Assembly (NCBI GenBank): GCA_002418835.1
Contig: DIEX01000018.1
Location: 1-59,010, forward strand
Direction of reading: 5' to 3'
Length of the DNA: 59,010 nt
DNA from: Spirochaetia bacterium UBA5763
GTDB lineage: Bacteria > Spirochaetota > UBA4802 > UBA5550
A program made the translations under genes and the position numbers. Shown piece after piece: positions 48,796 through 57,048 of the stretch; position 1 is the stretch's first letter; the number at the start of each line of letters is the position of its first letter. The notes under the pieces are model-generated. The model did no database searches and had not been told where the DNA came from. It saw nothing but the letters and a program-made list of their open reading frames with translations.

Positions 48796-49245
48796 TCAGA
48801 ACTGCTTTTTGCTGTCCAGAAGAATTGTAACAGGGCCTGAGTTAACCAGAGCAACATCCATATCCGCCTGGAACCTGCCGCTCTGCACTGAGCTGTAATT
48901 CTCTTTAAATTTATTCAGAAAATCATTATAAAACTGTTCTGCTTTTACCGGAGGCATGGAGTCGGAAAATGAAGGGCGCCTCCCTTTTCGTGCGTCACCG
49001 TACAGTGTAAATTGTGAAACAACGAGAATCTCCCCCTCTGTGTCAGATACAGACAGATTCATGAGTCCCGCATTGTCTTCAAATATGCGGAGATTGACAC
49101 ATTTGCCGATTATGTAGTCCGAGTCTTCATGTGTGTCGCTGCTGTGGAAACCAACAAGGACAAGGAGTCCGTTCCCTGTTGAGGCGATGATTTCGCCGTC
49201 AACAGTTACGGATGCACTTTTAACTCTCTGTACAACAGCTCTCAC
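48796..49245 (-). CDS. dtd: D-aminoacyl-tRNA deacylase
   Basis: This 149-residue protein hydrolyses D-aminoacyl-tRNAs and mischarged Gly-tRNA(Ala). Signature segments are SQFTLYGDARKGRRPSF and the C-terminal NSGPVTILLD (GPVT, cis-proline loop). It begins with GTG (RAVVQRVKSASVTVDGE), 5 nt after the trxA stop, so the two are probably one transcript. The length is normal. Confidence 0.96.
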   Translation of the reverse strand: MRAVVQRVKSASVTVDGEIIASTGNGLLVLVGFHSSDTHEDSDYIIGKCVNLRIFEDNAGLMNLSVSDTEGEILVVSQFTLYGDARKGRRPSFSDSMPPVKAEQFYNDFLNKFKENYSSVQSGRFQADMDVALVNSGPVTILLDSKKQF

Positions 49246-49250
49246 GCGGT

Positions 49251-49565
49251 TTAAGCCAGTTTTGTCTTGAGTATATTTTCAGGCTGAACGCCTACGTATC
49301 TCTCCACTTCCTGTCCGTTTTCGAAAAGGATGAGTGTAGGTATTGAAACGATACCGTATTTCTGCGCGATATCGGGGTTTTCATCAGTGTTGACTTTAAA
49401 TATTTTTGCGCTGATATCTCCACCTGCGGCAAGTCTTTCAAGTATCGGTGTCTGCATTCTGCATGGCCCGCACCACGGTGCCCAGAAATCAACCAGTACC
49501 TTTCCCGCTGTTTTTATTACGTCAGTTTCAAATGTTTTTGTTCCTGTTTCTGCAAGTGCTCCCAT
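49251..49565 (-). CDS. trxA: Thioredoxin
   Basis: This 104-residue thioredoxin has the active site WAPWCGPCR, the buried charged residue (VDFWAPW) and cis-Pro in VSIPTLILF. It reduces protein disulfides in the cytoplasm. AGGAGG precedes the start. It shares a transcript with dtd. Confidence 0.96.
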   Translation of the reverse strand: MGALAETGTKTFETDVIKTAGKVLVDFWAPWCGPCRMQTPILERLAAGGDISAKIFKVNTDENPDIAQKYGIVSIPTLILFENGQEVERYVGVQPENILKTKLA

Positions 49566-49661
49566 TTATATCCTCCTGTAATATTACAAAGATTGTCCAT
49601 TGAGATAATATTTTCAATATTATTTTTGATAATATTAAGTCATTTCTTCTGTATAGTGTTT

Positions 49662-49690
49662 TAATTATTTATAAAATACTTAATTGTCAA
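49662..49690 (-). promoter_or_regulatory. Possible promoter of trxA-dtd
   Basis: On the minus strand a perfect TTGACA (49,690-49,685) is followed after 17 bp by TAATTA (49,667-49,662), about 97 bp before trxA. The -10 match is moderate. Confidence 0.4.
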
Positions 49691-49708
49691 GGATTTTTTT
49701 AGAAAATT

Positions 49709-51283
49709 TCAGTAATAAATGGATTTAATTATGGCATCAGCACACCTTATGCCATCCACTGCTGAGCTGACAATTCCTCCTGCGTAACCGGCACCTTCCC
49801 CTGCGGGATATAGTCCGCGAAGAGATACTGACTGGTAATCCTCTCTGCGAAGAATCCGGATCGGGGATGATGTGCGCGTCTCTGCGCCGATAAATACTCC
49901 GCTTTCCGAGATGAATCCATTCATTCTTCTGTCGAAATATTCGAGGGCTGTGCGGATCTCTGATGTTATCCACTGTGGTAGAAATTCCTCAAGACGTGAG
50001 GGTGTTATTCCGTTTCTGTATGATACAGGCGGGAGTTCTTTGTCTGTTTTCTTTTTGATGAACGAGATTACGCTCTGTGCAGGAGCCCTGTACTCTCCGC
50101 CTCCGGAACGGAATGCCATTCTTTCAATATTTCTCTGTAAATCGATCCCTCCAAGAATATCGGGCCCGGTGTCCTCTTTTGTCACAGTAACAACAATTGC
50201 GGCATTTGACAGACGAGCTCCCCTGTCAGACATACTCATTCCGTTTGTGCAGAGAAGGTTCTCTTCTGAAGATGAGTTTATCACAGCTCCGCCTGGGCAC
50301 ATGCAGAATGAGTATATTCCCCTCCCTGTTTTTTTATTGTTCCATGTAAGGCTGTATTCAGCAGCAGGGAGTATATCCGCGTAGCGGCTCTTTCCGTATT
50401 GAATGCTTCTGATAAGTTCTGCCGGATGTTCAATGCGGGAGCCCACGGCAAATCCTTTTTTCTCAAGGGTGATTTTGTTAGCATGGAGCATTTCGTAAAG
50501 ATCCCGTGCAGAGTGACCCGGAGCAAGTACAACATGAGCAGCCTGATACTCCCTGTTATGCGAAGTAGCAACTCCGCATATTTTTCCGTCGGTAATAATG
50601 AGATCTGTTACTCTCTCAGAGAAGCGGAATTCCCCTCCGGATTCGATAATTTTTTTGCGGATGCTTTTAATTATATCCCGGAGTTTATCCGTTCCTATGT
50701 GAGGTTTTGCTTCATAGGCTGAGGATTCAGGGGCTCCGTTTTCTATAAGTTTTCTGTAAAACCAGTCTATCTCCGGGCGGTTTATTCTTGTGGTGAGTTT
50801 GCCGTCGGAGTAAGTCCCAGCTCCCCCTTCACCGAAAAGTACATTGCTTTCAGGATCAAGAATTCCATCTGATTCAAGAATTTCGATGTCACGCATACGC
50901 TCCTCAACAGGTTTCCCCCTCTCGAAGATGAGTACCTCCATCCCTGATTCAATAAGCCTGAGCGCGCAGAAAAGGCCGGCGGGACCCGCTCCTGCAATGA
51001 TGACTTTTTCTTTTACAGGAGATTTCGGAGGTAAAGGAATTTCAGGTTCGATATAGGCCTTTACCTCTTCATAGTAATTCAGCACACCGGCTGTATCAGC
51101 CTCATCAATGTCTATGAGGATGCGGTATCTCCAGTGGATATCGTTTTTATTGCGCGCATCAAGAGATTTTTTTAAGATACGGAATGCGGTAATTTTTATT
51201 CCGTATTTATCTTTTACAAGCTGCGGGATTATCTCCTCGCTTCTGTCGGGGAAGAGTCTTATATCATCTATGGTAATGAGCAT
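49709..51283 (-). CDS. FAD-dependent dehydrogenase-like protein (COG2509 type)
   Basis: This 524-residue protein has an N-terminal accessory domain of about 90 residues, an FAD Rossmann motif (VIIAGAGPAGLFCALRLI, about 93-110), the GEGGAGTYSDGKLTTRI loop typical of the family, and a C-terminal GLYPAGEGAGYAGGIVSSA segment. Substrate and role of the family are unknown. Its ATG overlaps the upstream 96-residue gene's stop (TGATG), implying coupling. The length is normal. Confidence 0.85.
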   Translation of the reverse strand: MLITIDDIRLFPDRSEEIIPQLVKDKYGIKITAFRILKKSLDARNKNDIHWRYRILIDIDEADTAGVLNYYEEVKAYIEPEIPLPPKSPVKEKVIIAGAGPAGLFCALRLIESGMEVLIFERGKPVEERMRDIEILESDGILDPESNVLFGEGGAGTYSDGKLTTRINRPEIDWFYRKLIENGAPESSAYEAKPHIGTDKLRDIIKSIRKKIIESGGEFRFSERVTDLIITDGKICGVATSHNREYQAAHVVLAPGHSARDLYEMLHANKITLEKKGFAVGSRIEHPAELIRSIQYGKSRYADILPAAEYSLTWNNKKTGRGIYSFCMCPGGAVINSSSEENLLCTNGMSMSDRGARLSNAAIVVTVTKEDTGPDILGGIDLQRNIERMAFRSGGGEYRAPAQSVISFIKKKTDKELPPVSYRNGITPSRLEEFLPQWITSEIRTALEYFDRRMNGFISESGVFIGAETRTSSPIRILRREDYQSVSLRGLYPAGEGAGYAGGIVSSAVDGIRCADAIIKSIYY

Positions 51284-51573
51284 CAGGCTAAGGCTGTGAA
51301 GAGTGAGCCCGGTTCAATATATAGCCGGGAATTCTGCATTCTTCCGTTTGAGTTGTACGCAGGCTCCTGGCTGGAAATGAGGTTCATAATTTCATTCTTT
51401 TTATCTTCTGTTGGTTTGAAATATACAGGTTCGCCGCGAAATTCGGGAGCCTTCGTTATTTTCTGAACCTTACCCGCATTGTAGCCGGGCCAGATATAGC
51501 TCTTATTTGAAACAGATGAAGTATCACCTGACCTTCTGAACGATATTTCTGATAAACCGTTAGATATATTCAT
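51283..51573 (-). CDS. Small protein of unknown function coupled to the FAD protein
   Basis: This 96-residue protein was not recognised. It is polar, without membrane helix or Cys, with aromatic-proline patches (SYIWPGYNAG, EFRGEPVYFKP) and looks partly disordered. It is kept as real because its stop overlaps the start of the FAD-protein gene (TGATG) and it is the first reading frame after the divergent promoter region. Confidence 0.5.
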   Translation of the reverse strand: MNISNGLSEISFRRSGDTSSVSNKSYIWPGYNAGKVQKITKAPEFRGEPVYFKPTEDKKNEIMNLISSQEPAYNSNGRMQNSRLYIEPGSLFTALA

Positions 51574-51795
51574 ATATCAGTTATCGGCAATAATTTCATG
51601 TAACTTTAATAATAAAAAAGCGTTAAGGAAAAATCAGAACTGTCAATTTATGCCTGTAAAATGGATTAATAGTAAAAAGTTAATAATTTGTAAAAATTTT
51701 TTTATATATTGAATAGAGGGGATCCTGGGAAATAGAATAAAATACTCCGCTGTTAGATAGAGTATAATATTTTCCATGTGTTTTTACAAAATTTT

Positions 51796-54060
51796 ATGAA
51801 GTCAGTTATTTCAATTAAAAACATCATACTTCTTCTTTTTACCCTGCCTCTAAACGGCCTGGCTGAATCGCACATTGCCGCAGGTGATGATAGCTTTACT
51901 GATTTCAGGATTATCCTTTTTATTATTTCTACCCTGGGAATCCTTTCGATAATTATTGTTTTATTTATTCTTCTTCTCAGAAAACAGGTAAAAACGAGGA
52001 CTGCCGACCTTCAGCGCGAAACATATCTGAACTATTACATTACTGATCTTTCACGAAAACTCCTTGCTGATGTTTCAATAGAGAACATTTCAAAAGTGGT
52101 GCTTGAAAACCTCACTGAACTTACCTCAAGTTCAAATGGACTTGCAGGATTTGTGGACAAGAACAGTCCCGGTGTTCTCACTCCTTATTATTATGAAAAG
52201 AAGGGAGAGGAGATTAAATTCATAAAAGTAACTTTAAAGTCCGGGAAAATTGTCTCACTGATGTTGCATGTTCTTGAGAATAAGGAGTCCTCTTTCATAA
52301 ATGATTTTATGGAAAGCCCTTATGCTGAAGATATTTCTGAAGAACATATTGAAATAAGAAATTTTATATCATCTCCGGCAATAATAGGGGGTGAGGCAGT
52401 GGGATTTATCCTCCTCGCAAACAGCAGCAGAAAGTATGGAAGCGCTGACATCAATATCATGGAGAACTTCTCTTCACAATACGCCCTGGCAATTCAGCGG
52501 ATGTGGTTTGAACAGGAACTGGTTGAGAGTGAAATGAAGTACAGAGATATGTTTGATAACGTGGCTGATATGCTTTATATCTATGATTTAAACGGGAATA
52601 TACTCGATGCGAATAAAACCTTTAAAAAGACGTTCAGCTACATCTCCGAGGATATAAGGAAACTGAATATTATTGAAGTACTATCCGAAGGAACTGATAG
52701 TATATATAATAAAAACGATATAATTAATCTTCTTAATAAAGTAAAAACCAAGGGATACCTCAACGGGGAAGTAGAGATAAAGAACATAAATGGCGAGAAG
52801 AGAGTTCTTGAGTTTAAAAATTCACTGATTACAGATGAATCAGGAGAACCTAAAGGTGTAAGGGGTTCAGCCAGGGATATAACGGACAGGAAGATGTTCG
52901 AGAAGGTGCTTATCGAGGCGAAGGAGAAGGCCAGTGATTCCGACAGGCTGAAGTCGAACTTCATAGCGAATATGTCTCACGAAATCAGGACTCCACTTAA
53001 TGTTATACTGGGCTTTACTGATATGCTTATTGAGGAGGTTTCTGACAGGAATCATAAGAATTATCTCGGAATGATTCAGAACAGCGGTAAACTGCTTCTT
53101 TCAATTATTGATGATATCCTTGATATTTCAAAGATTGAATCCGGAGCATTGAAGATAAGTACTGCACCGTTTAATGTGCGAACTCTTATGCTAAATGCCT
53201 ACAACAGGGGGGCAGTGCTTCTTAAAAGTAAATCAAAGGATGTGGAATTTCTTAATGATATAGATGCCGGAATTCCGGAGATGATATATGGAGACGGGTA
53301 CAGGATTGAGCAGGTGCTTAATAACCTGATTATGAATGCTGTCAAGTTTACATCCACAGGGATGATCAAGGTGGGCCTTAAGCTGCGCAATGATTATTCG
53401 CTGGAATTTTCCGTTGAAGATACAGGGATCGGAATTGCTCCGGAAAATGTTAAAATGATATTTGAAAGATTCAGGCAGGTTGACGGAGACAGCAGAAGGA
53501 GTTTTGGAGGTACAGGGCTTGGGCTTGCTATATCTAAAATGATTGTTGAACTGATGGGTGGAAATATCTATGTAAAGTCAGAACCGGGACGCGGGTCAAA
53601 GTTTATCTTTACCGTGCCTTACCGTCCGGCTTTTGAGAAGGAAAACGTAATTGAAAAACCCCCGGAAAAAAGGAGAGACCGGGGGAATAGGATCATGGTG
53701 GTGGAGGATAACAGCATAAACAGAACTCTTGTGGCGAGAGTTCTTGAAAAGCGGGGTTACACAACGCTTATGGCTGTTGACGGATTTGAAGCGGTTAATT
53801 TTGTAAAGGCGGGGAAGAAGATTGATCTTATCCTGATGGATATACAGATGCCCGGTATGGACGGCATGGAAGCATTGAAGCTTATAAGGGAGACTGAAGA
53901 GTCCTCAGGTAACGGGAACAGAGTGCCGGTAATCGCGCTTTCAGCTCATGTTATGAAAGAGGATGTGGACAAATTTCTCAGCTCCGGGTTTGACAGCTAT
54001 GTGGCAAAACCTTTTAACAGCAATGATCTCACCGCGCGGATTGAATCTCTCCTTAAATAA
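51796..54060 (+). CDS. Hybrid sensor histidine kinase (GAF-PAS-HisKA-HATPase-REC)
   Basis: This 754-residue protein has a signal peptide (IILLLFTLPLNGLAES), a membrane helix near 32-58, GAF (about 90-235), PAS (about 245-365) and HisKA with phospho-His395 (SHEIRTPLNVILG). The HATPase shows NNLIMNAVKF, DTGIGIAPENV and GGTGLGLAI. The receiver has phospho-Asp682 (LILMDIQMPGMDG) and the KPF lysine. ATG 51796 is preferred to a GTG at 51778 because it starts a proper signal peptide. No partner gene is adjacent. The signal is unknown. Confidence 0.92.
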   Translation: MKSVISIKNIILLLFTLPLNGLAESHIAAGDDSFTDFRIILFIISTLGILSIIIVLFILLLRKQVKTRTADLQRETYLNYYITDLSRKLLADVSIENISKVVLENLTELTSSSNGLAGFVDKNSPGVLTPYYYEKKGEEIKFIKVTLKSGKIVSLMLHVLENKESSFINDFMESPYAEDISEEHIEIRNFISSPAIIGGEAVGFILLANSSRKYGSADINIMENFSSQYALAIQRMWFEQELVESEMKYRDMFDNVADMLYIYDLNGNILDANKTFKKTFSYISEDIRKLNIIEVLSEGTDSIYNKNDIINLLNKVKTKGYLNGEVEIKNINGEKRVLEFKNSLITDESGEPKGVRGSARDITDRKMFEKVLIEAKEKASDSDRLKSNFIANMSHEIRTPLNVILGFTDMLIEEVSDRNHKNYLGMIQNSGKLLLSIIDDILDISKIESGALKISTAPFNVRTLMLNAYNRGAVLLKSKSKDVEFLNDIDAGIPEMIYGDGYRIEQVLNNLIMNAVKFTSTGMIKVGLKLRNDYSLEFSVEDTGIGIAPENVKMIFERFRQVDGDSRRSFGGTGLGLAISKMIVELMGGNIYVKSEPGRGSKFIFTVPYRPAFEKENVIEKPPEKRRDRGNRIMVVEDNSINRTLVARVLEKRGYTTLMAVDGFEAVNFVKAGKKIDLILMDIQMPGMDGMEALKLIRETEESSGNGNRVPVIALSAHVMKEDVDKFLSSGFDSYVAKPFNSNDLTARIESLLK

Positions 54061-54180
54061 TTTATTCTCTATAAAAAAGAACTGCAAAACATGGAAAAAG
54101 TTCTTGATTGAAATTGCTCCGGTTAATTATTTACTGGATCTATTATTGTTTAATTAAGTTTATAAATGATACACATGTAA

Positions 54181-54329
54181 GTAATTACGAACGACCGCCA
54201 GGGAGTGAACTGTAGCATTTTACGATTGATTTAGAACATCTAATTGTCATTTCGAAGAAGCGTCAGCGACTGAGAAATCTATCTTTTAACAACAATTTTT
54301 TAGATTTCTCACATACGTTCGAAATGACA
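54181..54329. repeat. Palindromic REP/MITE-like element with a degenerate second copy
   Basis: TGTCATTTCGAA (54,245-54,256) pairs perfectly with 54,318-54,329, and TGAGAAATCTA (54,271-54,281) with 54,301-54,311, giving an 85-bp hairpin element. Just before it, ACGAACGACCGCCAGGGAGTG (about 54,187-54,207, 20-base core) looks like a decayed copy of the GCGAGCGACCG-type repeat scattered in many genomes. The whole 54,061-54,425 gap holds no gene. Confidence 0.6.
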
Positions 54330-54425
54330 TTGCTCAATTTATTTCGTAATCCGCTATAATCTGACGTGGTCAGAAAAGATTTTTTATATAATCGAAAATA
54401 TACTTTTCAAATATATGGAGGTACA

Positions 54426-56357
54426 ATGGGTTTATCAGTAACGTATAAAATTTTAAAGAGCCACCTCGCGGATGGGAAACTTGCTGAAGGTGAAGATATC
54501 GGGATAAAGATTGATCAGACCCTGACACAGGATGCCACAGGTACAATGGCGTATCTGCAATTTGAGGCTATGAATATCCCTAAAGTTAAAACAGAAATCT
54601 CGGTGTCTTATGTTGACCACAACACGCTGCAGATGGGTTTTGAAAATGCTGATGACCATAAATACCTTCAGACCATGAATTCAAACTTCGGCATATATCA
54701 CTCGAAAGCGGGTAACGGGATTTGTCACCAGGTGCATCTTGAGAGGTTCGGGAGGCCCGGTGCAACGCTCCTGGGTTCTGACAGTCATACTCCAACCGGC
54801 GGCGGCATAGGGATGATTGCAATCGGTGCAGGGGGCCTTGATGTTGCAGTTGCAATGGGGGGGGGGCCTTTCTACCTTACAGCCCCGAAAGTGATAAATA
54901 TTGAACTTGCCGGAAAACTCCGCCCCTGGGTGAGCGCAAAGGATATAATTCTCAAAGTGCTTGAGATACTGACAACCAAGGGAAATGTGGGATGCGTTGT
55001 TGAATACACTGGCCCCGGTGTTAAAACTCTTTCTGTTCCTGAAAGGGCTACTGTGACAAATATGGGGGCTGAACTTGGCGTCACCACTTCTGTTTTCCCC
55101 AGCGATGAAATAACAAGGGCTTTCCTTAATGCGCAGGGTCGAGAGAATGCCTGGATTGAGCTCCTCCCTGATGCGGATGCGCATTATGACAGGAAGATCC
55201 CCCTTAACCTTGATGACCTTGAGCCGATGATTGCATGCCCTCATTCCCCTGATAATATAAAAAAGATCAGCGATATTAAGGGGATGAAGGTTGACCAGGT
55301 TGCTATAGGGAGCTGCACCAATTCATCTTATAAAGATCTTATGACTGTGGCGGCAATTCTCAAAGGGAAAAAAGTTCATCCCGACATCAGTTTTATTGTG
55401 GCACCGGGTTCAAAGCAGGTCTTTGAGATGATTGCGGAGAACGGCGCGCTGAAAGATATAATCTCAGCAGGAGCAAGGATCATGGAGTCGGCATGCGGGT
55501 TCTGCATAGGTTCAGGCCAGGCTCCGGTTACTGAGGGCATTTCGCTACGCACGAACAACAGAAATTTCGAGGGACGTTCCGGCACAAACAGCGGGCAGAT
55601 ATACCTTGTGAGCCCCGAGGTTGCTGCGCTCTCAGCACTTGAAGGGAGGCTTGTTAATCCGCTGAATTATGATAAGTCGCAGTGGCCCGATGTAAAACTT
55701 CCGGAGAACTTTATCATTGATGATTCACTTGTTATTCCTCCTTCAGATAAAAAAGTGGAAATCTTCAGGGGGCCCAATATCGGCGAGCCTCCCTACACTG
55801 ATCCTGTAGCTGATGAAATCAAAGGTATCATCGGCCTCAAAACCGGAGATAAAATTACAACTGACCATATAATGCCCGCAGGGCAGAGGCTGAAGTACAG
55901 ATCGAATATACCGGAGTATGCCAGGTATGTTTTTGAAAATGTCGATTCAGCTTTTGCTTCAAGATCGCTGGAGAGCAAGAGCAAAGGTGTGTTCACTGCA
56001 ATAGCCGGAGGGGAGAGTTACGGCCAGGGTTCAAGCCGTGAGCATGCGGCAATCTGTCCTATGTATCTCGGTGTTCGTCTTGTAATGGCTAAATCATTTG
56101 AAAGAATTCATTCAGGGAACCTGATTAACTTCGGAATCATGCCCCTTGTTTTTAAAAATAAAGGTGATTATGATAAAATTGTACAGGGAGCTCCCTTTGT
56201 AATGAAAGATGTAAAGAAGATCATCAGCGGCACACTCCCTGTAACAGTGGAAATCAGTGGTGAGGTGTATGAGTTTGAACTCCTCGCAACAGCAAGACAG
56301 AGAGATATCCTTCTGGCTGGCGGTCTCCTGAACTACACAAAGAACAACATGGGGTGA
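54426..56357 (+). CDS. acn: Aconitate hydratase
   Basis: This 643-residue aconitase interconverts citrate and isocitrate in the TCA cycle using a 4Fe-4S cluster. The three cluster cysteines are in GSCTNSS and CGFCIGSG. Other motifs are DHNTLQMG, LLGSDSHTPTGGG and the swivel-domain GQGSSREHAA. ATG 54426 is chosen because GGAGG lies 6 nt upstream, which removes 20 unsupported residues. It belongs to the shorter bacterial aconitase type. The downstream Cys-rich gene is coupled to it. Confidence 0.96.
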   Translation: MGLSVTYKILKSHLADGKLAEGEDIGIKIDQTLTQDATGTMAYLQFEAMNIPKVKTEISVSYVDHNTLQMGFENADDHKYLQTMNSNFGIYHSKAGNGICHQVHLERFGRPGATLLGSDSHTPTGGGIGMIAIGAGGLDVAVAMGGGPFYLTAPKVINIELAGKLRPWVSAKDIILKVLEILTTKGNVGCVVEYTGPGVKTLSVPERATVTNMGAELGVTTSVFPSDEITRAFLNAQGRENAWIELLPDADAHYDRKIPLNLDDLEPMIACPHSPDNIKKISDIKGMKVDQVAIGSCTNSSYKDLMTVAAILKGKKVHPDISFIVAPGSKQVFEMIAENGALKDIISAGARIMESACGFCIGSGQAPVTEGISLRTNNRNFEGRSGTNSGQIYLVSPEVAALSALEGRLVNPLNYDKSQWPDVKLPENFIIDDSLVIPPSDKKVEIFRGPNIGEPPYTDPVADEIKGIIGLKTGDKITTDHIMPAGQRLKYRSNIPEYARYVFENVDSAFASRSLESKSKGVFTAIAGGESYGQGSSREHAAICPMYLGVRLVMAKSFERIHSGNLINFGIMPLVFKNKGDYDKIVQGAPFVMKDVKKIISGTLPVTVEISGEVYEFELLATARQRDILLAGGLLNYTKNNMG

Positions 56358-57025
56358 TGCAGATGGCAGAGGCTGATGACATTATCCTCTGTCAGCCGGA
56401 CAGCAGAAAGGGCTGCAGCGTATGCTGCGGCCTTTTTAACGTAAGGGATACTTCCAGAAAAAATCTTGAAGAATTTCTGAAAGATGGTGGCAGCAGGGAA
56501 AAGCTTTACCGTGTTTATGAGGAGTTCACTGAACCTGAACCCGTAAGGGACAGATTCTCACACATCTGCCCGTACCAGGGATTCCTTTCGGCAGGTAAGC
56601 CGGGGTGCCTTATACATCCTCTGTCATCCGGTATTGAAGGGAGGGACAGGTCTCTCTTCGCAAGTACAGTTTGCGGGAAATTTCTCTGCCCTGCACACGA
56701 ACTCCTCTCCTCTCAGGAGAAATCCTCTCTCATAAAATATGTGGATGACTGGTACCTATACTCAACTGCCATTGCTGATCCTGGATCTTTTTCGTTTATA
56801 CATGAATACTGCAACAATAACTGCGGAGTGTCACGGTTGTCCCCGGTTCTTAATGCAGGGCTTAAAGCTCACGCGGAAAATCTTATGATTTATGAAGGGA
56901 TAATTTTCTTTTATTCAGTTCCGGAATACATGATGAACAGGGAAAACTTTTCATTAAGATTCAGGGATGATTTCAGAAGAGCAGCGGTTGAAGCTATGGA
57001 TAAGTGTCACGCCGGGAAAATATGA
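56357..57025 (+). CDS. Cysteine-rich protein of unknown function
   Basis: This 222-residue protein has many Cys, starting with KGCSVCCGLFNVRD and continuing with HICPYQGF, GCLIHP, VCGKFLCPAHELL and EYCNNNCG. The CxxCC start and GC(L)IHP recall Zn/Fe-binding YkgJ-like proteins, but I cannot assign it firmly. Its ATG overlaps the aconitase stop (TGATG); an alternative ATG is at 56363. A role in handling the aconitase Fe-S cluster is a guess from coupling. Confidence 0.65.
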   Translation: MQMAEADDIILCQPDSRKGCSVCCGLFNVRDTSRKNLEEFLKDGGSREKLYRVYEEFTEPEPVRDRFSHICPYQGFLSAGKPGCLIHPLSSGIEGRDRSLFASTVCGKFLCPAHELLSSQEKSSLIKYVDDWYLYSTAIADPGSFSFIHEYCNNNCGVSRLSPVLNAGLKAHAENLMIYEGIIFFYSVPEYMMNRENFSLRFRDDFRRAAVEAMDKCHAGKI

Positions 57026-57041
57026 TTAACCCGGCATGACA
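57005..57041. terminator. Bidirectional hairpin between convergent genes
   Basis: TGTCACGCCGGG pairs with CCCGGCATGACA (one mismatch, G-U capable) around a 13-nt AT-rich loop, spanning the stop of the Cys-rich gene and the 23-bp gap to the convergent DUF4389 gene. Confidence 0.55.
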
Positions 57042-57048
57042 CTATATG

